A stretch of 64,000 bases of DNA from positions 62,001-126,000 of the forward strand of contig CAZUMJ010000002.1 of assembly GCA_964621605.1 (NCBI GenBank), given 5' to 3'. Both the position numbers and the translations under genes were made by a program. Below are positions 51,330-63,942 of the stretch, in pieces (positions within the stretch are counted from its first letter, which is position 1; each line of letters starts with the position of its first letter). The notes beneath the pieces were generated by a model. That model was given only the letters and a program-made list of their open reading frames with translations, did not search any database and was not told the origin of the DNA. Origin of the DNA: CAZUMJ01 sp964621605. Lineage in GTDB: Bacteria > Actinomycetota > Acidimicrobiia > Acidimicrobiales > Iamiaceae.

Positions 51330-52769
51330 TCAACCCCAACTCGGCAGCCACGTGCGCAGCTCGTACGCCGACGGCGACAACGGGGTCCCCGCCCACAGCG
51401 GGTAGAAGAACACGAACGCCGCCGCCGATGCGACCAGCGACGCCAGCCCGACGTACCGCCACAGCGTCCGGGACGTGTGCGAGAGCGCGACCCCGACCGC
51501 GACCAGCATCAGGGGTATCAACGAGGCTTGGTAGAAGGTGTACGCCGCACGCGGGTTGACGATCCACGGCACCCATTGCGTGGCCGCGAGGACGAGCACC
51601 CAAAGCGCTGCTCCCCTGCGCCGTCGCAGCACGACCCAGAGCGACCCGACGAGCCCGGCGAGCCCGATGACCCACACCACCGGGTTGGCGAGCGCCAGCA
51701 CCCGCACCTCTGTCGTCCCCTTCGGGTGGCGCGGACACATGCCTGTGGGCTGGCCCGACATCGCAGGCAAGCACGTCTCGCTGAAGAGCCGAACCGGGTC
51801 GTCGAGCCACAACCATCGACCCGCCGGCGAGGCGTTCGGGTTGGTGGGGCGTAGCCCGAGGTGGAACTCCGCGACCTCGTGCTGCTGGCGAACGAACCCG
51901 GCAGGGCTGAGCCGTGCGGGACCGAGCTCACGCGGGACCCAGGTCAGGAGGTAGAGGGGAAGTGGGACGAGGACCAGTACCGCGACACGCGCGGCCAGCA
52001 CCCGACGGCGAGCCTTGCCTCGGACGTGATGGCGCCACTCGACCACGACGACGACGGCTGCGACGACCGGCAGGATCCACACCGACGACCACTTCACGCT
52101 GCCGCCCAAGCTCGCGCACACCACCGCACCGACCGCCGCCCAGCGCCGCACCCCATGCGCGTCGGCGGGAGCCACCCACAGCACCGCGAGGAACCACGTT
52201 GCGGCCATCACGAACAAGGCGACGAACACGTCGAGCATCGCCAGGCGCCCGGTCGTGAAGAGCACTCCGTCAAACGCCGCGAGCAGCCCGACCCAGCAGG
52301 CCAGACGCGGACGACCGCTCAGGCGATGCACCACCGCTGCCGTGAGCCCCACGACCGCAGCACCGGCGACGAGCGCGGTGAGACGCCAGCCCGTCGGGGT
52401 GAACCCGGCGATGCGCACGCCGGCGGCGATCAGGAGCTTTCCGAGCGGGGGGTGCACCGCCCGCCCTCGCTCAGCCCCCCACTGCAGGGTGTCGAGGGCG
52501 TCCGGCGCATAGAACACCTCGTCGAAGACCATGAAGGGCGGGTGACCGAGCCGAACGGCACGCGTGACGAGAGCGATGAGCGCGGGGACGACGCTCGGCC
52601 ACCAGGGGAGCCGGTGCGGCCGTGGCGCAGTCGCTGCGCTCGCCACCGCTTCGACAGCCAGCTGCGCCTCATCGCGCTGCGCCTCCGGCGACGTGCGCAG
52701 TGCGTCGGTCGGAGCTGCGTCGGGGTCGCCGTCGACCCCCGGGTCCGGCAGGTCCGTCGCGGCGCTCAC
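51330..52769 (-). CDS. pmt: Pmt-type polyprenol-phosphate-mannose protein mannosyltransferase
   Basis: A 479-residue multi-helix GT-C enzyme. The catalytic loop has VFDEVFYAPDALDTLQWGAE with the DE pair, then HPPLGKLLIAAG. LGGSVKWSSVWILP is typical, as is NPRAAYTFYQASLIPL. It adds mannose to Ser/Thr of exported proteins at the outer face of the membrane using polyprenol-phosphate-mannose. The many Ser/Thr/Pro-rich lipoproteins in this window are natural candidate targets. GTG at 52769 overlaps the upstream lipoprotein stop as GTGA, linking it to the ftsB-eno operon. Confidence 0.92.
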   Translation of the reverse strand: MSAATDLPDPGVDGDPDAAPTDALRTSPEAQRDEAQLAVEAVASAATAPRPHRLPWWPSVVPALIALVTRAVRLGHPPFMVFDEVFYAPDALDTLQWGAERGRAVHPPLGKLLIAAGVRIAGFTPTGWRLTALVAGAAVVGLTAAVVHRLSGRPRLACWVGLLAAFDGVLFTTGRLAMLDVFVALFVMAATWFLAVLWVAPADAHGVRRWAAVGAVVCASLGGSVKWSSVWILPVVAAVVVVVEWRHHVRGKARRRVLAARVAVLVLVPLPLYLLTWVPRELGPARLSPAGFVRQQHEVAEFHLGLRPTNPNASPAGRWLWLDDPVRLFSETCLPAMSGQPTGMCPRHPKGTTEVRVLALANPVVWVIGLAGLVGSLWVVLRRRRGAALWVLVLAATQWVPWIVNPRAAYTFYQASLIPLMLVAVGVALSHTSRTLWRYVGLASLVASAAAFVFFYPLWAGTPLSPSAYELRTWLPSWG

Positions 52770-53311
52770 GATCCCCCAGCCGATGCCGCAGTCGTCGGCC
52801 GCCCCGCGACGGACGGCTCGGTGGGGACGCTCGTCGACGTGGTCGTCGGCTCGGTGGGGACGCTCGTCGGCGCGGTGGAAGGCGTCGGCGGCACCGTCGT
52901 CGTCGAACCGACGTGCACTCCCTGGCGCAAGAGGTCGAGCCAAACGCCGCGCCCAACCGCTCCCGGGCCGGCAGCGACCCGAAGGTCAGCCTTGGCGACG
53001 GCGAGCGGGCACTGCTCGCGCACGAGCAGGTTTCGGTTCGTGGTGCCACCGGTGGGCGTCGGAGCCCCGCTGATGACCGAACGGAACAAGCTCGGGTCTA
53101 TCGACGGGACCGGCGTCTCACGGTCACGCTCTTGCAAGCTGTGGCACGTCATCGCCATCGCACGTGCCTCTTGGGCCTGCAGGTGGGCGTCAGCACCACA
53201 GGCGCCGAGCACGGCGACCGCGCTCAGCAATCCCGCCAACGACGCGAGGACGACCCGAGCCCGACCCGCTCCGCTCCTGCTTCGCCCGGTTCGGACGGGT
53301 CCGGCGCACAC
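52766..53311 (-). CDS. Small Thr/Pro-rich lipoprotein
   Basis: A 181-residue exported lipoprotein. The signal ends in VLGACG (lipobox Cys). A central part has MTCHSLQERD and LVREQCPLAVAKADL with two Cys, and the C-terminal 50 residues are Thr/Pro/Ser-rich, a likely mannosylation region for the Pmt encoded next. The start is uncertain: GTG 53311 or TTG 53317. No family recognised. It sits between ftsB and pmt with overlap or near-overlap on both sides. Confidence 0.72.
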   Translation of the reverse strand: MCAGPVRTGRSRSGAGRARVVLASLAGLLSAVAVLGACGADAHLQAQEARAMAMTCHSLQERDRETPVPSIDPSLFRSVISGAPTPTGGTTNRNLLVREQCPLAVAKADLRVAAGPGAVGRGVWLDLLRQGVHVGSTTTVPPTPSTAPTSVPTEPTTTSTSVPTEPSVAGRPTTAASAGGS

Positions 53312-53319
53312 TCGCAAGG

Positions 53320-53859
53320 TCAGGGCACAGACGTCGCCGTCGGAGCAGCGGCGCCCGGCGCGGCGACCACCTGCACGAACGGCCAGATCCCTGGGAGCAC
53401 CACGGGCACCTTCGGCGACGGCAGCAGCGCGTACGCACGGTCACCTGGGCGCACCATGCCGTAGTTCTGACGTGCGAGCCGGGCAACCGTGGCCGGGTCG
53501 CGCAGATCGTCCGCACGAGCGGCGAGCTTCGTGTTCGCCGCGTCGACCACGTCTATCTGATGTTGCAGCGCTTGCGTGCGCTGGCGCTGCGCCCACCAGG
53601 TACGGACGGGGAACGGCCCGATGAAGAACACACCCACCATGGCGACGGCACCGACGAGGCCCCCGAGCGCGACCCGCTGTCTACGCGTGCGGCCAGCGGC
53701 GTTGCCTCTGGTGGCGTCGACCGAGGTGGCCGTGGGCGTCGCGGCGCGGGGCAACGGCTCGCGCGCGAAGTCGAGCGCGCGGCGGTTGCGCCGACGTGAC
53801 GACCAGGTGCGCGCCTGGTCGAGCAGCGGGCCTCGGCCACGAGTCGCCACGCCCGTCAC
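53320..53859 (-). CDS. ftsB: FtsB/DivIC-family septum formation protein
   Basis: A 179-residue single-pass membrane protein. A basic N-terminal region is followed by one helix (LGGLVGAVAMVGVFFIGPFP), a coiled coil (QRTQALQHQIDVVDAANTKL) and the FtsB/DivIC element ARLARQNYGMVRPGDRAYAL. It is part of the FtsQ-FtsB-FtsL division complex. GTG at 53859 overlaps the enolase stop as GTGA. The eno-ftsB order is widespread in actinobacteria. Confidence 0.92.
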   Translation of the reverse strand: MTGVATRGRGPLLDQARTWSSRRRNRRALDFAREPLPRAATPTATSVDATRGNAAGRTRRQRVALGGLVGAVAMVGVFFIGPFPVRTWWAQRQRTQALQHQIDVVDAANTKLAARADDLRDPATVARLARQNYGMVRPGDRAYALLPSPKVPVVLPGIWPFVQVVAAPGAAAPTATSVP

Positions 53860-55139
53860 CGACCCCCACGCGGCAGCGCGGCGCGACCACGGAAGACGGC
53901 GGTCTCGCCGAGCATCTCTTCGATGCGCAGGAGCTGGTTGTACTTCGCGACGCGGTCGCTGCGGGCGGGCGCGCCGGTCTTGATCTGGCCACAGTTGGTC
54001 GCGACAGCAAGGTCGGCGATGGTGGCGTCTTCGGTCTCGCCGGAACGGTGCGACATCACCGAGGTGTACGCGGAGGCCGTGGCGAGCCCGACCGTGTCGA
54101 GGGTCTCGGTGAGCGTGCCGATCTGGTTCACCTTCACGAGGATCGAGTTGGCCGTCGCCGTGTCGATGCCACGCTGCAGGCGGGTCACGTTCGTGACGAA
54201 GAGGTCGTCACCGACGAGCTGGACGCGGTCGCCCAAGCGCGCCGTCAGCTCGGCCCAGCCGTCCCAGTCCTCCTCGGCCATGCCGTCCTCGATCGACACG
54301 ATCGGGTAGCGCGAGGCCAGATCGGCGAGGTAGTCGGCCATCTCAGCGGGCTGCAGCGAGCGCTGCTCTCCGGCGAGCACGTAGAGCCCGTCGCGGAAGA
54401 TCTCCGACGAGGCGGCATCGAGCGCGATCGCGATGTCTGTGCCGGGCGTGAAGCCGGCCTGTTCGATGGCGGACACGAGCACCTGCACGGCCTCTTCGTT
54501 CGAAGCCAGGTTGGGAGCGAAGCCGCCCTCGTCACCGATGGCAGTCGACAGGCCCTTGTCGTGCAGCACCTTCTTGAGGGTGTGGTAGGTCTCGACACCC
54601 CAGCGCAGCGCCTCGGTGAAGGACGCGGCACCGACAGGCATGACCATGAACTCCTGCAGGTCGACGTTGTTGTCGGCGTGCGCTCCCCCGTTGAGGACGT
54701 TCATCATCGGAACCGGCAGCACGCACGCGTTGGTGCCGCCGACGTACCTGAAGAGCGGAAGGCCCTGCTCATCGGCGGCCGCCTGCGCCACCGCCAGTGA
54801 GACACCGAGGAGGGCGTTCGCGCCGAGGCGAGCCTTGTTGTCGGTGCCGTCGAGCTCGATCAGCAGGTGATCGATGCCGCGCTGGTCGAGCGCTTCCAAG
54901 CCCTCGAGGGCGTCTGCGATCTCGCCGTTCACGTTGGCGACCGCCTGTGCGACCCCCTTGCCGAGCCACTCGGGGCCGCCGTCGCGAAGCTCGACGGCTT
55001 CGAACTGGCCGGTCGAGGCTCCCGACGGGACGATGGCTCGGCCGCGGGCGCCCGACTCGAGCTGCACCTCGACCTCAACCGTGGGATTCCCGCGCGAGTC
55101 GAGGACCTGGCGGCCGGCGAGGTGGTCGATGCTGCTCAT
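53856..55139 (-). CDS. eno: Enolase
   Basis: A 427-residue enolase, full length. It catalyses 2-phosphoglycerate to phosphoenolpyruvate in glycolysis. LDSRGNPTVEVEV, SGASTG, LLGVSLAVAQAAA, MMNVLNGGAHADN, GDEGGFAPNL, ALDAASSEI, SIEDGMAEEDW, QLVGDDLFVTN, KVNQIGTLTET and SHRSGETED are all present, including the Mg and catalytic residues. ATG at 55139 has AGGAG upstream. A TACCGT box (55226-55231, minus) is a possible -10. Confidence 0.98.
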   Translation of the reverse strand: MSSIDHLAGRQVLDSRGNPTVEVEVQLESGARGRAIVPSGASTGQFEAVELRDGGPEWLGKGVAQAVANVNGEIADALEGLEALDQRGIDHLLIELDGTDNKARLGANALLGVSLAVAQAAADEQGLPLFRYVGGTNACVLPVPMMNVLNGGAHADNNVDLQEFMVMPVGAASFTEALRWGVETYHTLKKVLHDKGLSTAIGDEGGFAPNLASNEEAVQVLVSAIEQAGFTPGTDIAIALDAASSEIFRDGLYVLAGEQRSLQPAEMADYLADLASRYPIVSIEDGMAEEDWDGWAELTARLGDRVQLVGDDLFVTNVTRLQRGIDTATANSILVKVNQIGTLTETLDTVGLATASAYTSVMSHRSGETEDATIADLAVATNCGQIKTGAPARSDRVAKYNQLLRIEEMLGETAVFRGRAALPRGGR

Positions 55140-55225
55140 GGTCGGGGGCTCCTGGGCACGATCAATGGCGAAAGGAAGGTGGGGTCGATGCCGTCGGTCC
55201 CAGCCGCCGCACTGACCCGCCCTGC

Positions 55226-55231
55226 ACGGTA
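55226..55231 (-). promoter_or_regulatory. Possible -10 box TACCGT for eno
   Basis: Read on the minus strand, TACCGT fits TANNNT and would give about an 80-nt leader for eno. No clear -35. Confidence 0.28.
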
Positions 55232-55331
55232 CACCGGCGCCGCGTCCCCCCTGACGTATCCCGATGCGGGCCGATGCACCTGGCTCACGCCGCGAAACGC
55301 GTGACTTCGGGCACGCGACGCAGAGAAGCGC

Positions 55332-55337
55332 TACATT
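55332..55337 (+). promoter_or_regulatory. Putative -10 box TACATT
   Basis: TACATT would start a transcript near 55344, just upstream of GGAGGGG (55353-55359), which lies 5 nt before ATG 55365. Confidence 0.4.
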
Positions 55338-55364
55338 GCGCGGGCGCGGTGCGGAGGGGTGCCG

Positions 55365-57908
55365 ATGGCAGAGCACACAACTCACGTGGAAGAGCCCTCC
55401 CCCATGCACCTTTCGCCCGTTGCTCCCGAGACGACCCGCGTCGTCCTTCAGGTTCGCGCCGAACACGCCGGCACTGGCCTGCGCACCGCCCTGCGCGCCG
55501 CACGGCGCGGGCTCAGCGACGCCCTCGACACCTTCGGCCAGCGCGCGGGCGGTCCACGCGCGGCGCTTTCCGAACCGCTCCCGGCGCCCGGTGGTCCGAT
55601 CGTGCTCGTCACCGGGCTCGGCCCCGACGATCCGAGTCCGCGGGCACTCGCGCGCCAGCTCACGGAGCGCCTGGTGGAGGCGGGGCTCGCCGATGCCAAC
55701 GTCGTGACCATCCCGGATCTCGGCCGGTTCGGTCGCCTGCACGCCACCCCGAACGCTGCCGTGCTCCGCATCCTGCCGGTGCCGAACGGGAACCGTGGCC
55801 GCATCTCGGCCTCGTGGCTCACGCTGGCCATCTCGTGGGCGCTGCACGACCCCGACGATCTCGTCGGGGTGCGAGTGGCGGAGGTGGAGTTCGAGACAGA
55901 TCGCAGCGAGCTCACCCGCACGCTCGGGGAATGTCTCCGCACGCACACCCCTTGCGAGGTCGTCAGCGGCGACCCGGCGTCATGGATCAGCGTGGCCGCA
56001 CTCGCCTTCGAGCCGTTCCCCCACCTCGTGCTCGCGGCGGCCGGCCCGCATGGCGGCATGCCCCGCGTGCTCGCTGCGTGCGACGACCTGCGCGCCATCG
56101 CGCAGGACCTCCCCCGCGGCGCGGCCTACGCCTGCATCGATCTCGAAGCCGACCTCGCCAGCCTCACGAGCGGATTCACCGACCGTTCATGGCGGGTGAA
56201 CGGCATGGCATCGCCGAACGCCGTCGCCACCTGGACCTGTGAGGACTACGTCCCAGGTGTGTTCCCCTACCAGGTGCTGGGCCCCGGCCATCAGCTCCGC
56301 ATCGGTGGCGTGCCAAGCTCGGCTGAGCTGCTCCGTGGTGGCCGGATCGGCATCCAGGTGGGCGACACAGGCGCCTGGGCCCCCACCGCAGCGACGCGTC
56401 CGTGGCAGCAGGCCACCGGTCGAGCGCTGCTCGAGGGCTGCCTCATGAGCCACGACGAGCTCGAGATGCACCTCGCGGGCCTCGACGCCACGAGCGGTCG
56501 AGGCCGTGCGTCCGACGATCCCGGTCAGGTCTCACCGGGTGACGGCATCGGCGCCGACCCCGACCTCGATCAGATCCACCTGACGTCGACCCCACAGCGG
56601 CGCCGCGGGCACAACGTCACCATCCTCGAACTCGCCGCCTGGCTGGGTGGGCAGCCGCACAGTGACAACCCGGTCGGGGTCTCCCCCTGCGCGGCGAGCT
56701 TCGTTCGCAGGTGGTCGGCCGACCTCGATCCGGCGAACCGCCAGCATCTCGTCGCACGCGCACCGGCCCTGCCGGGGAGCGCGGGCGACGAGGGCGTCGA
56801 GCAGGAACGCCGCTGGGCGATCGCCGAATGGCTCGCCTACGACCACGCCTCTGCATGGCTGCGCGTGGCGGGGATCTCCGACAATGCGGGGCTGCTCGAC
56901 CAACTCGGCCCCCTCGATGACGAATCCGAACTGCTCCAGGCAGTCACCCTGCTCGGTCAGGCCATCGTCACGGCTGATCGCCTCACCGACGACCTCGTCG
57001 CTGCCACCGTCGCAGCGCTCGACCCGTCCCTCCAACGTGGGGCAGGGCGCTTCCTGGCGAACGCGGCCAACGGGGCGTGGCGAGGGGTGCTCGGGCCGAC
57101 CGCGTGGGTCGCTGCCGCGACTGCGGCCACCTACGACGTGCCCGCATCGATGATCGGCCGTGCACGCCAGCAACTCGCCGGCAGGGGTGCCGACCAGGCG
57201 CTGCAGGCACGCCTCGCAGCCGAACCCAACGCCCTGGCGGAACGGGTGTGGACGGCCACCCTGCACGCCGTGGGTGACGAGGTCTGGCACCAAGGGTGGT
57301 GCGCGCTCGACGCGATGGGCGCCACGCTCACCAACCTCGACGTCTCCGGCGCCCGGGCGGCCCTCGCGGCACGGTCCGGCGGCGGCGAGCTCAACAAGGC
57401 GACGGGCGTCGCACGACGCGCCGCGCGCGAGGTGCTGGTGCGCGCCGCGCTGTTCGGTGCGCCAGATGATCGCCGCCACGCGTGGGACGCAGCGTTGGCG
57501 CATGCCCGGTCTGTCCCCGGCAGCGAGGCGTGGCGCGCCGTCACCGATGCGGTGCGAGCGGGTGTCGGCGAATGGACGTGGGGCGCCGCGCTCGACGCTG
57601 CACGGTCCGCGATCGAGGACCCGCTGCGTGACCTCCCGGGGCTCGTGGGGCGTACCACGCTCGTCTCGGTCGCTGCCGAGGCAGCCGCGGCCGCGGCCCG
57701 GTCCGTGGCGACGCAAGCGGCGGCGGCGGCCATGCTCGGCGGAGCGGGGCCCGAGGTGGTGCACCGCAGCGCCTACGAGGCACTGGCCCCCACCGCTGCC
57801 GAGTTGACCGCGTCGGCCCTCACCCTCTTCGACCAGCTGATCGGGCTCGTCGTCGTCACCGACAGCGGCGAGACGCACACCCTCGAGCCCGGCGCGCTCG
57901 TGCGCTGA
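55365..57908 (+). CDS. Large protein of unknown function
   Basis: An 847-residue protein I do not recognise. It has no signal peptide or membrane helix. Residues about 1-330 look mixed alpha/beta (IVLVTGLGPDDPSPRALARQ; LITILEL-like segments). A linker near 360-400 is polar. Residues about 400-847 are strongly helical and Ala-rich (ARRAAREVLVRAALFG; AAEAAAAAARSVATQAAAAA), with WTATLHAVGDEVWHQGW and VGEWTWGAALDAARS as the most distinctive stretches. ATG at 55365 is fixed by GGAGGGG 5 nt upstream. It is flanked by eno (divergent) and mazG (convergent) and is probably lineage-specific. Confidence 0.82.
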   Translation: MAEHTTHVEEPSPMHLSPVAPETTRVVLQVRAEHAGTGLRTALRAARRGLSDALDTFGQRAGGPRAALSEPLPAPGGPIVLVTGLGPDDPSPRALARQLTERLVEAGLADANVVTIPDLGRFGRLHATPNAAVLRILPVPNGNRGRISASWLTLAISWALHDPDDLVGVRVAEVEFETDRSELTRTLGECLRTHTPCEVVSGDPASWISVAALAFEPFPHLVLAAAGPHGGMPRVLAACDDLRAIAQDLPRGAAYACIDLEADLASLTSGFTDRSWRVNGMASPNAVATWTCEDYVPGVFPYQVLGPGHQLRIGGVPSSAELLRGGRIGIQVGDTGAWAPTAATRPWQQATGRALLEGCLMSHDELEMHLAGLDATSGRGRASDDPGQVSPGDGIGADPDLDQIHLTSTPQRRRGHNVTILELAAWLGGQPHSDNPVGVSPCAASFVRRWSADLDPANRQHLVARAPALPGSAGDEGVEQERRWAIAEWLAYDHASAWLRVAGISDNAGLLDQLGPLDDESELLQAVTLLGQAIVTADRLTDDLVAATVAALDPSLQRGAGRFLANAANGAWRGVLGPTAWVAAATAATYDVPASMIGRARQQLAGRGADQALQARLAAEPNALAERVWTATLHAVGDEVWHQGWCALDAMGATLTNLDVSGARAALAARSGGGELNKATGVARRAAREVLVRAALFGAPDDRRHAWDAALAHARSVPGSEAWRAVTDAVRAGVGEWTWGAALDAARSAIEDPLRDLPGLVGRTTLVSVAAEAAAAAARSVATQAAAAAMLGGAGPEVVHRSAYEALAPTAAELTASALTLFDQLIGLVVVTDSGETHTLEPGALVR

Positions 57909-57959
57909 CCAACTCCTGAAGCCCGCCCCTCCCGCGACCGTGCCACGCAAGACCGCCCG

Positions 57960-59363
57960 CTAGGAGCGGTGCAGGCCACCTTCGGCGGCGCGCACCATCG
58001 CTTCGACCTTGCGGGCGTGGGCGCGCAGCGCCGCCTCTGGGTCGATGCCGTGTGCCCGGGCATCGACGACGAGGCTCCACAGCCGTTCGGCGACGTCCGG
58101 AGTCGCATCGGTGCCCACACCGGGCGCCGTGTCGGAGCCTGGCTCGGCATCGGCGGGGTCGGTCGCCACGCCCAGCGCGGCGGCCTTTCCGGCCACCTTG
58201 GCGGCGTACGCGAGGGCCGGCAGCGCGGCGGGGATGCCGTCCATCACGCTGGTGCGGCCCTTCTCTGCAACTTTGGCGAGCTCCCATTGCGCCATCACCG
58301 CATCGGGGGCACGCCCATCTCCGAAGATGTGCGGGTGGCGGGAGACGAGCTTGTCGTGGACGTTGCGGGCGACATCCCCGAGCTCGAACCGACCGTGCTC
58401 CGCCGCCAAGCGCGCGTGGAACACCACCTGGAAGAGCAGATCACCGAGCTCTTCCTCGAGGTCGACGTACGCGGCGTCGAGCTCGTCGCCGCCGCGGCCT
58501 CCGTCGCCGGCGACCGCCACGGTACCGACGTCGGAATCGGCGCCGCCGTCGTCGACGCCAGCGAGGCGGTCGAGCACCTCGAGCACCTCGTAGGTCTCCT
58601 CCAGGAGATGCCGTCGCAGGCTTGCGTGCGTCTGCTCGCGATCCCAGGGGCAGGCCGCCCGAAGGGTGCGCATGAGCTCCTCCAGGCGGAGCACGTCCGA
58701 TCCGGGCGGGGCGCCGAGACGCGGGATCCACAACGCGGTCAGGTGATCGGCGTCGACGGTGCGGTCGAGGTTGTCCCACGCGACATCGAACACCGACTCG
58801 TCGGGTGAGCCGAGTCGCTGCAGCACCACCACCGGTTCGTCGGGCGGGTCGACCACCGACAGCTTGATGTCGGAGAGCACCCACTGGGCATGCACGTGCG
58901 CGACGAGCAGCGGCCCCACCTCGCCGGAGGCCGCCTCCGCGAAGAGGTGCCCGTCGACCAGCCGCGCTCCCGCCTCGATCGGGTCGACCCCCAGCCGTGA
59001 CCACGCCAGGTCGAGGAAGGACAGCCCCGCAAGCAGCACGACGTCGATGTCGTCACGGGCGCGCAGCAGCGTGACGGTGTGCTCGAGCACGAGCGGCGAC
59101 CCGGGTACGGCGTACAGCACCTCGCCGTGCTCCTGCGCCGCTACGACGAGCTCCGCCGCGATCTGCTCGTACACCTCCGCGAACGTGTCGGCCGCTTCGT
59201 AGAGATGGTCGAAGGCGCGCTCGGTCTGCACCGCCGGTGCCGACGGGTGCCGCGCGGTGCGGAGGTAGCGGGTCGGGATGCGCTCGATCGCCTCGAGCAC
59301 CTCGGCGGTCAGCAGCTCGGGTCCGGCCGGGCCGATGCCGGCCACGACCACCCGCGGCTTCAC
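57960..59363 (-). CDS. mazG: MazG nucleotide pyrophosphohydrolase with N-terminal methylase-like domain
   Basis: A 467-residue fusion, YabN-like. Residues 1-215 resemble a tetrapyrrole-methylase domain (RVVVAGIGPAGPELLT; VLYAVPGSPLVLEHTV). Residues about 255-400 are MazG: CPWDREQTHASLRRHLLEET, then YVDLEEELGDLLFQVVFHAR with the metal-binding acids, then RHPHIFGD and WELAKVAEKGRTS. It hydrolyses non-canonical NTPs to limit DNA damage. GTG at 59363 lies 10 nt after the foldase stop, in line with mfd. A 25-residue acidic insertion (DDGGADSDVG) splits the MazG part. Confidence 0.93.
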   Translation of the reverse strand: MKPRVVVAGIGPAGPELLTAEVLEAIERIPTRYLRTARHPSAPAVQTERAFDHLYEAADTFAEVYEQIAAELVVAAQEHGEVLYAVPGSPLVLEHTVTLLRARDDIDVVLLAGLSFLDLAWSRLGVDPIEAGARLVDGHLFAEAASGEVGPLLVAHVHAQWVLSDIKLSVVDPPDEPVVVLQRLGSPDESVFDVAWDNLDRTVDADHLTALWIPRLGAPPGSDVLRLEELMRTLRAACPWDREQTHASLRRHLLEETYEVLEVLDRLAGVDDGGADSDVGTVAVAGDGGRGGDELDAAYVDLEEELGDLLFQVVFHARLAAEHGRFELGDVARNVHDKLVSRHPHIFGDGRAPDAVMAQWELAKVAEKGRTSVMDGIPAALPALAYAAKVAGKAAALGVATDPADAEPGSDTAPGVGTDATPDVAERLWSLVVDARAHGIDPEAALRAHARKVEAMVRAAEGGLHRS

Positions 59364-59373
59364 CTGCGTCAGC

Positions 59374-60507
59374 TCAGCTCTGGGCGGAGGTGCCACCCGC
59401 AGCGCCGGATGAGCCCGTGGTGCCACCGGAGGAACCCGTCGGCGTGCCGCTGGTACCGCCGAGCACGGTGGGCAGCTCCGTCGACGGTGCACGCTCGGCA
59501 CCGGCGGGCGGCACGACCTGTCCGCGCCCGGTGCTGGTGCTCCACGTCCCGAACTTCGGGTTGACCTCGACCTTGGCCTTCTTGAGCAGATCGCCCAAGT
59601 AGGTGTTCATGTCTTGCTCACGGACCGACGACAAGAGCTGGGCGCGCACCTGCTCGAACGGCTGCTGTTCGACCTTGGTGAGGCGGAGCACGACGAAGAT
59701 GCCATCGCTCACCTTGATCACCGGCGTGATGCCACCCACCGCGAGCTTCTGGAGCGCCGCGACGGACGCATCACCGATGTTGCTCACCCACGACCGAGGC
59801 GTGTCGCACCCCATGTTGCCGTCTTGCGCCTCGCCCATGGCTGCCGCACCGTCGGCGGTGGCGGTGTCCTTCGCGACCGTCGAGAAGTCGGCCCCCGAGG
59901 TGACCTTCGTGTGAGCAGCGTCGGCCTTGGCCTGGTCCTTGGCGACGACCGCGTCGAGGCACCACGACGTGAAGTCGGTCGCGGCGTACTGCTTGTAGTA
60001 CGCCTGCGCCTGCGTCTCGAGCGTGCTGCCGGCTGCGCGCTTCTCGCTGATCGCCTGGTAGTTCGCGTACGTTTCGACGAACAGCGCACGGAACCAGTCG
60101 GGGAACGCCTTGAACGCCCTGGCCGCGGGGGCGCCGTTGGCGGCGGCGTGACCGGGGTACTGCTGCTCGAGCGCCTGCTCGGTCGTGACACGCTCCTCGG
60201 CGGTGACCTTCAAGCCGAGGCGAGACATCTCGCCGTCGAGCACCCGACCGAGGACGAGGAAGTAGACGTAGTTCGCCGTCTGCGCCGTGGGTGTCGCACC
60301 CTTCACCGGCGGCGTTGCCGCAGGGCCTTGGGAGCTCAGCTCGTCGAGCAGCGCCGCGCCTTCGAGGAAGTGCTCGCTCGTCACCGCCTTCCCGTCGACC
60401 TTGGCGATGGGGGCGGTACCGCGCTGGCACGCGGACAGCACGACGACGAGCGGAAGGGCGACCAGCACCGGCATGGCGCGTCGCAGCAGGACACGAGTAC
60501 GGCTCAC
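59374..60507 (-). CDS. Peptidyl-prolyl isomerase lipoprotein (PrsA/SurA-like)
   Basis: A 377-residue exported foldase lipoprotein. The signal ends in VVLSAC (C27). The N-terminal SurA-type helices include AKVDGKAVTSEHFLEGA and LVLGRVLDGEMSRLGLKVTA. A parvulin-like part has SGADFSTVAKDTA, NMGCDTPRSW and ITPVIKVSDGIFVVLRL. The last 50 residues are Gly/Ser/Thr-rich. It helps folding of exported proteins, family knowledge. GTG at 60507 is 12 nt past the mfd stop; TAGCCT containing the mfd TAG lies 9 nt upstream, again a stop/-10 overlap. Confidence 0.87.
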   Translation of the reverse strand: MSRTRVLLRRAMPVLVALPLVVVLSACQRGTAPIAKVDGKAVTSEHFLEGAALLDELSSQGPAATPPVKGATPTAQTANYVYFLVLGRVLDGEMSRLGLKVTAEERVTTEQALEQQYPGHAAANGAPAARAFKAFPDWFRALFVETYANYQAISEKRAAGSTLETQAQAYYKQYAATDFTSWCLDAVVAKDQAKADAAHTKVTSGADFSTVAKDTATADGAAAMGEAQDGNMGCDTPRSWVSNIGDASVAALQKLAVGGITPVIKVSDGIFVVLRLTKVEQQPFEQVRAQLLSSVREQDMNTYLGDLLKKAKVEVNPKFGTWSTSTGRGQVVPPAGAERAPSTELPTVLGGTSGTPTGSSGGTTGSSGAAGGTSAQS

Positions 60508-60519
60508 GAGCAGAGCAGG

Positions 60520-63942
<3,423 letters not shown>

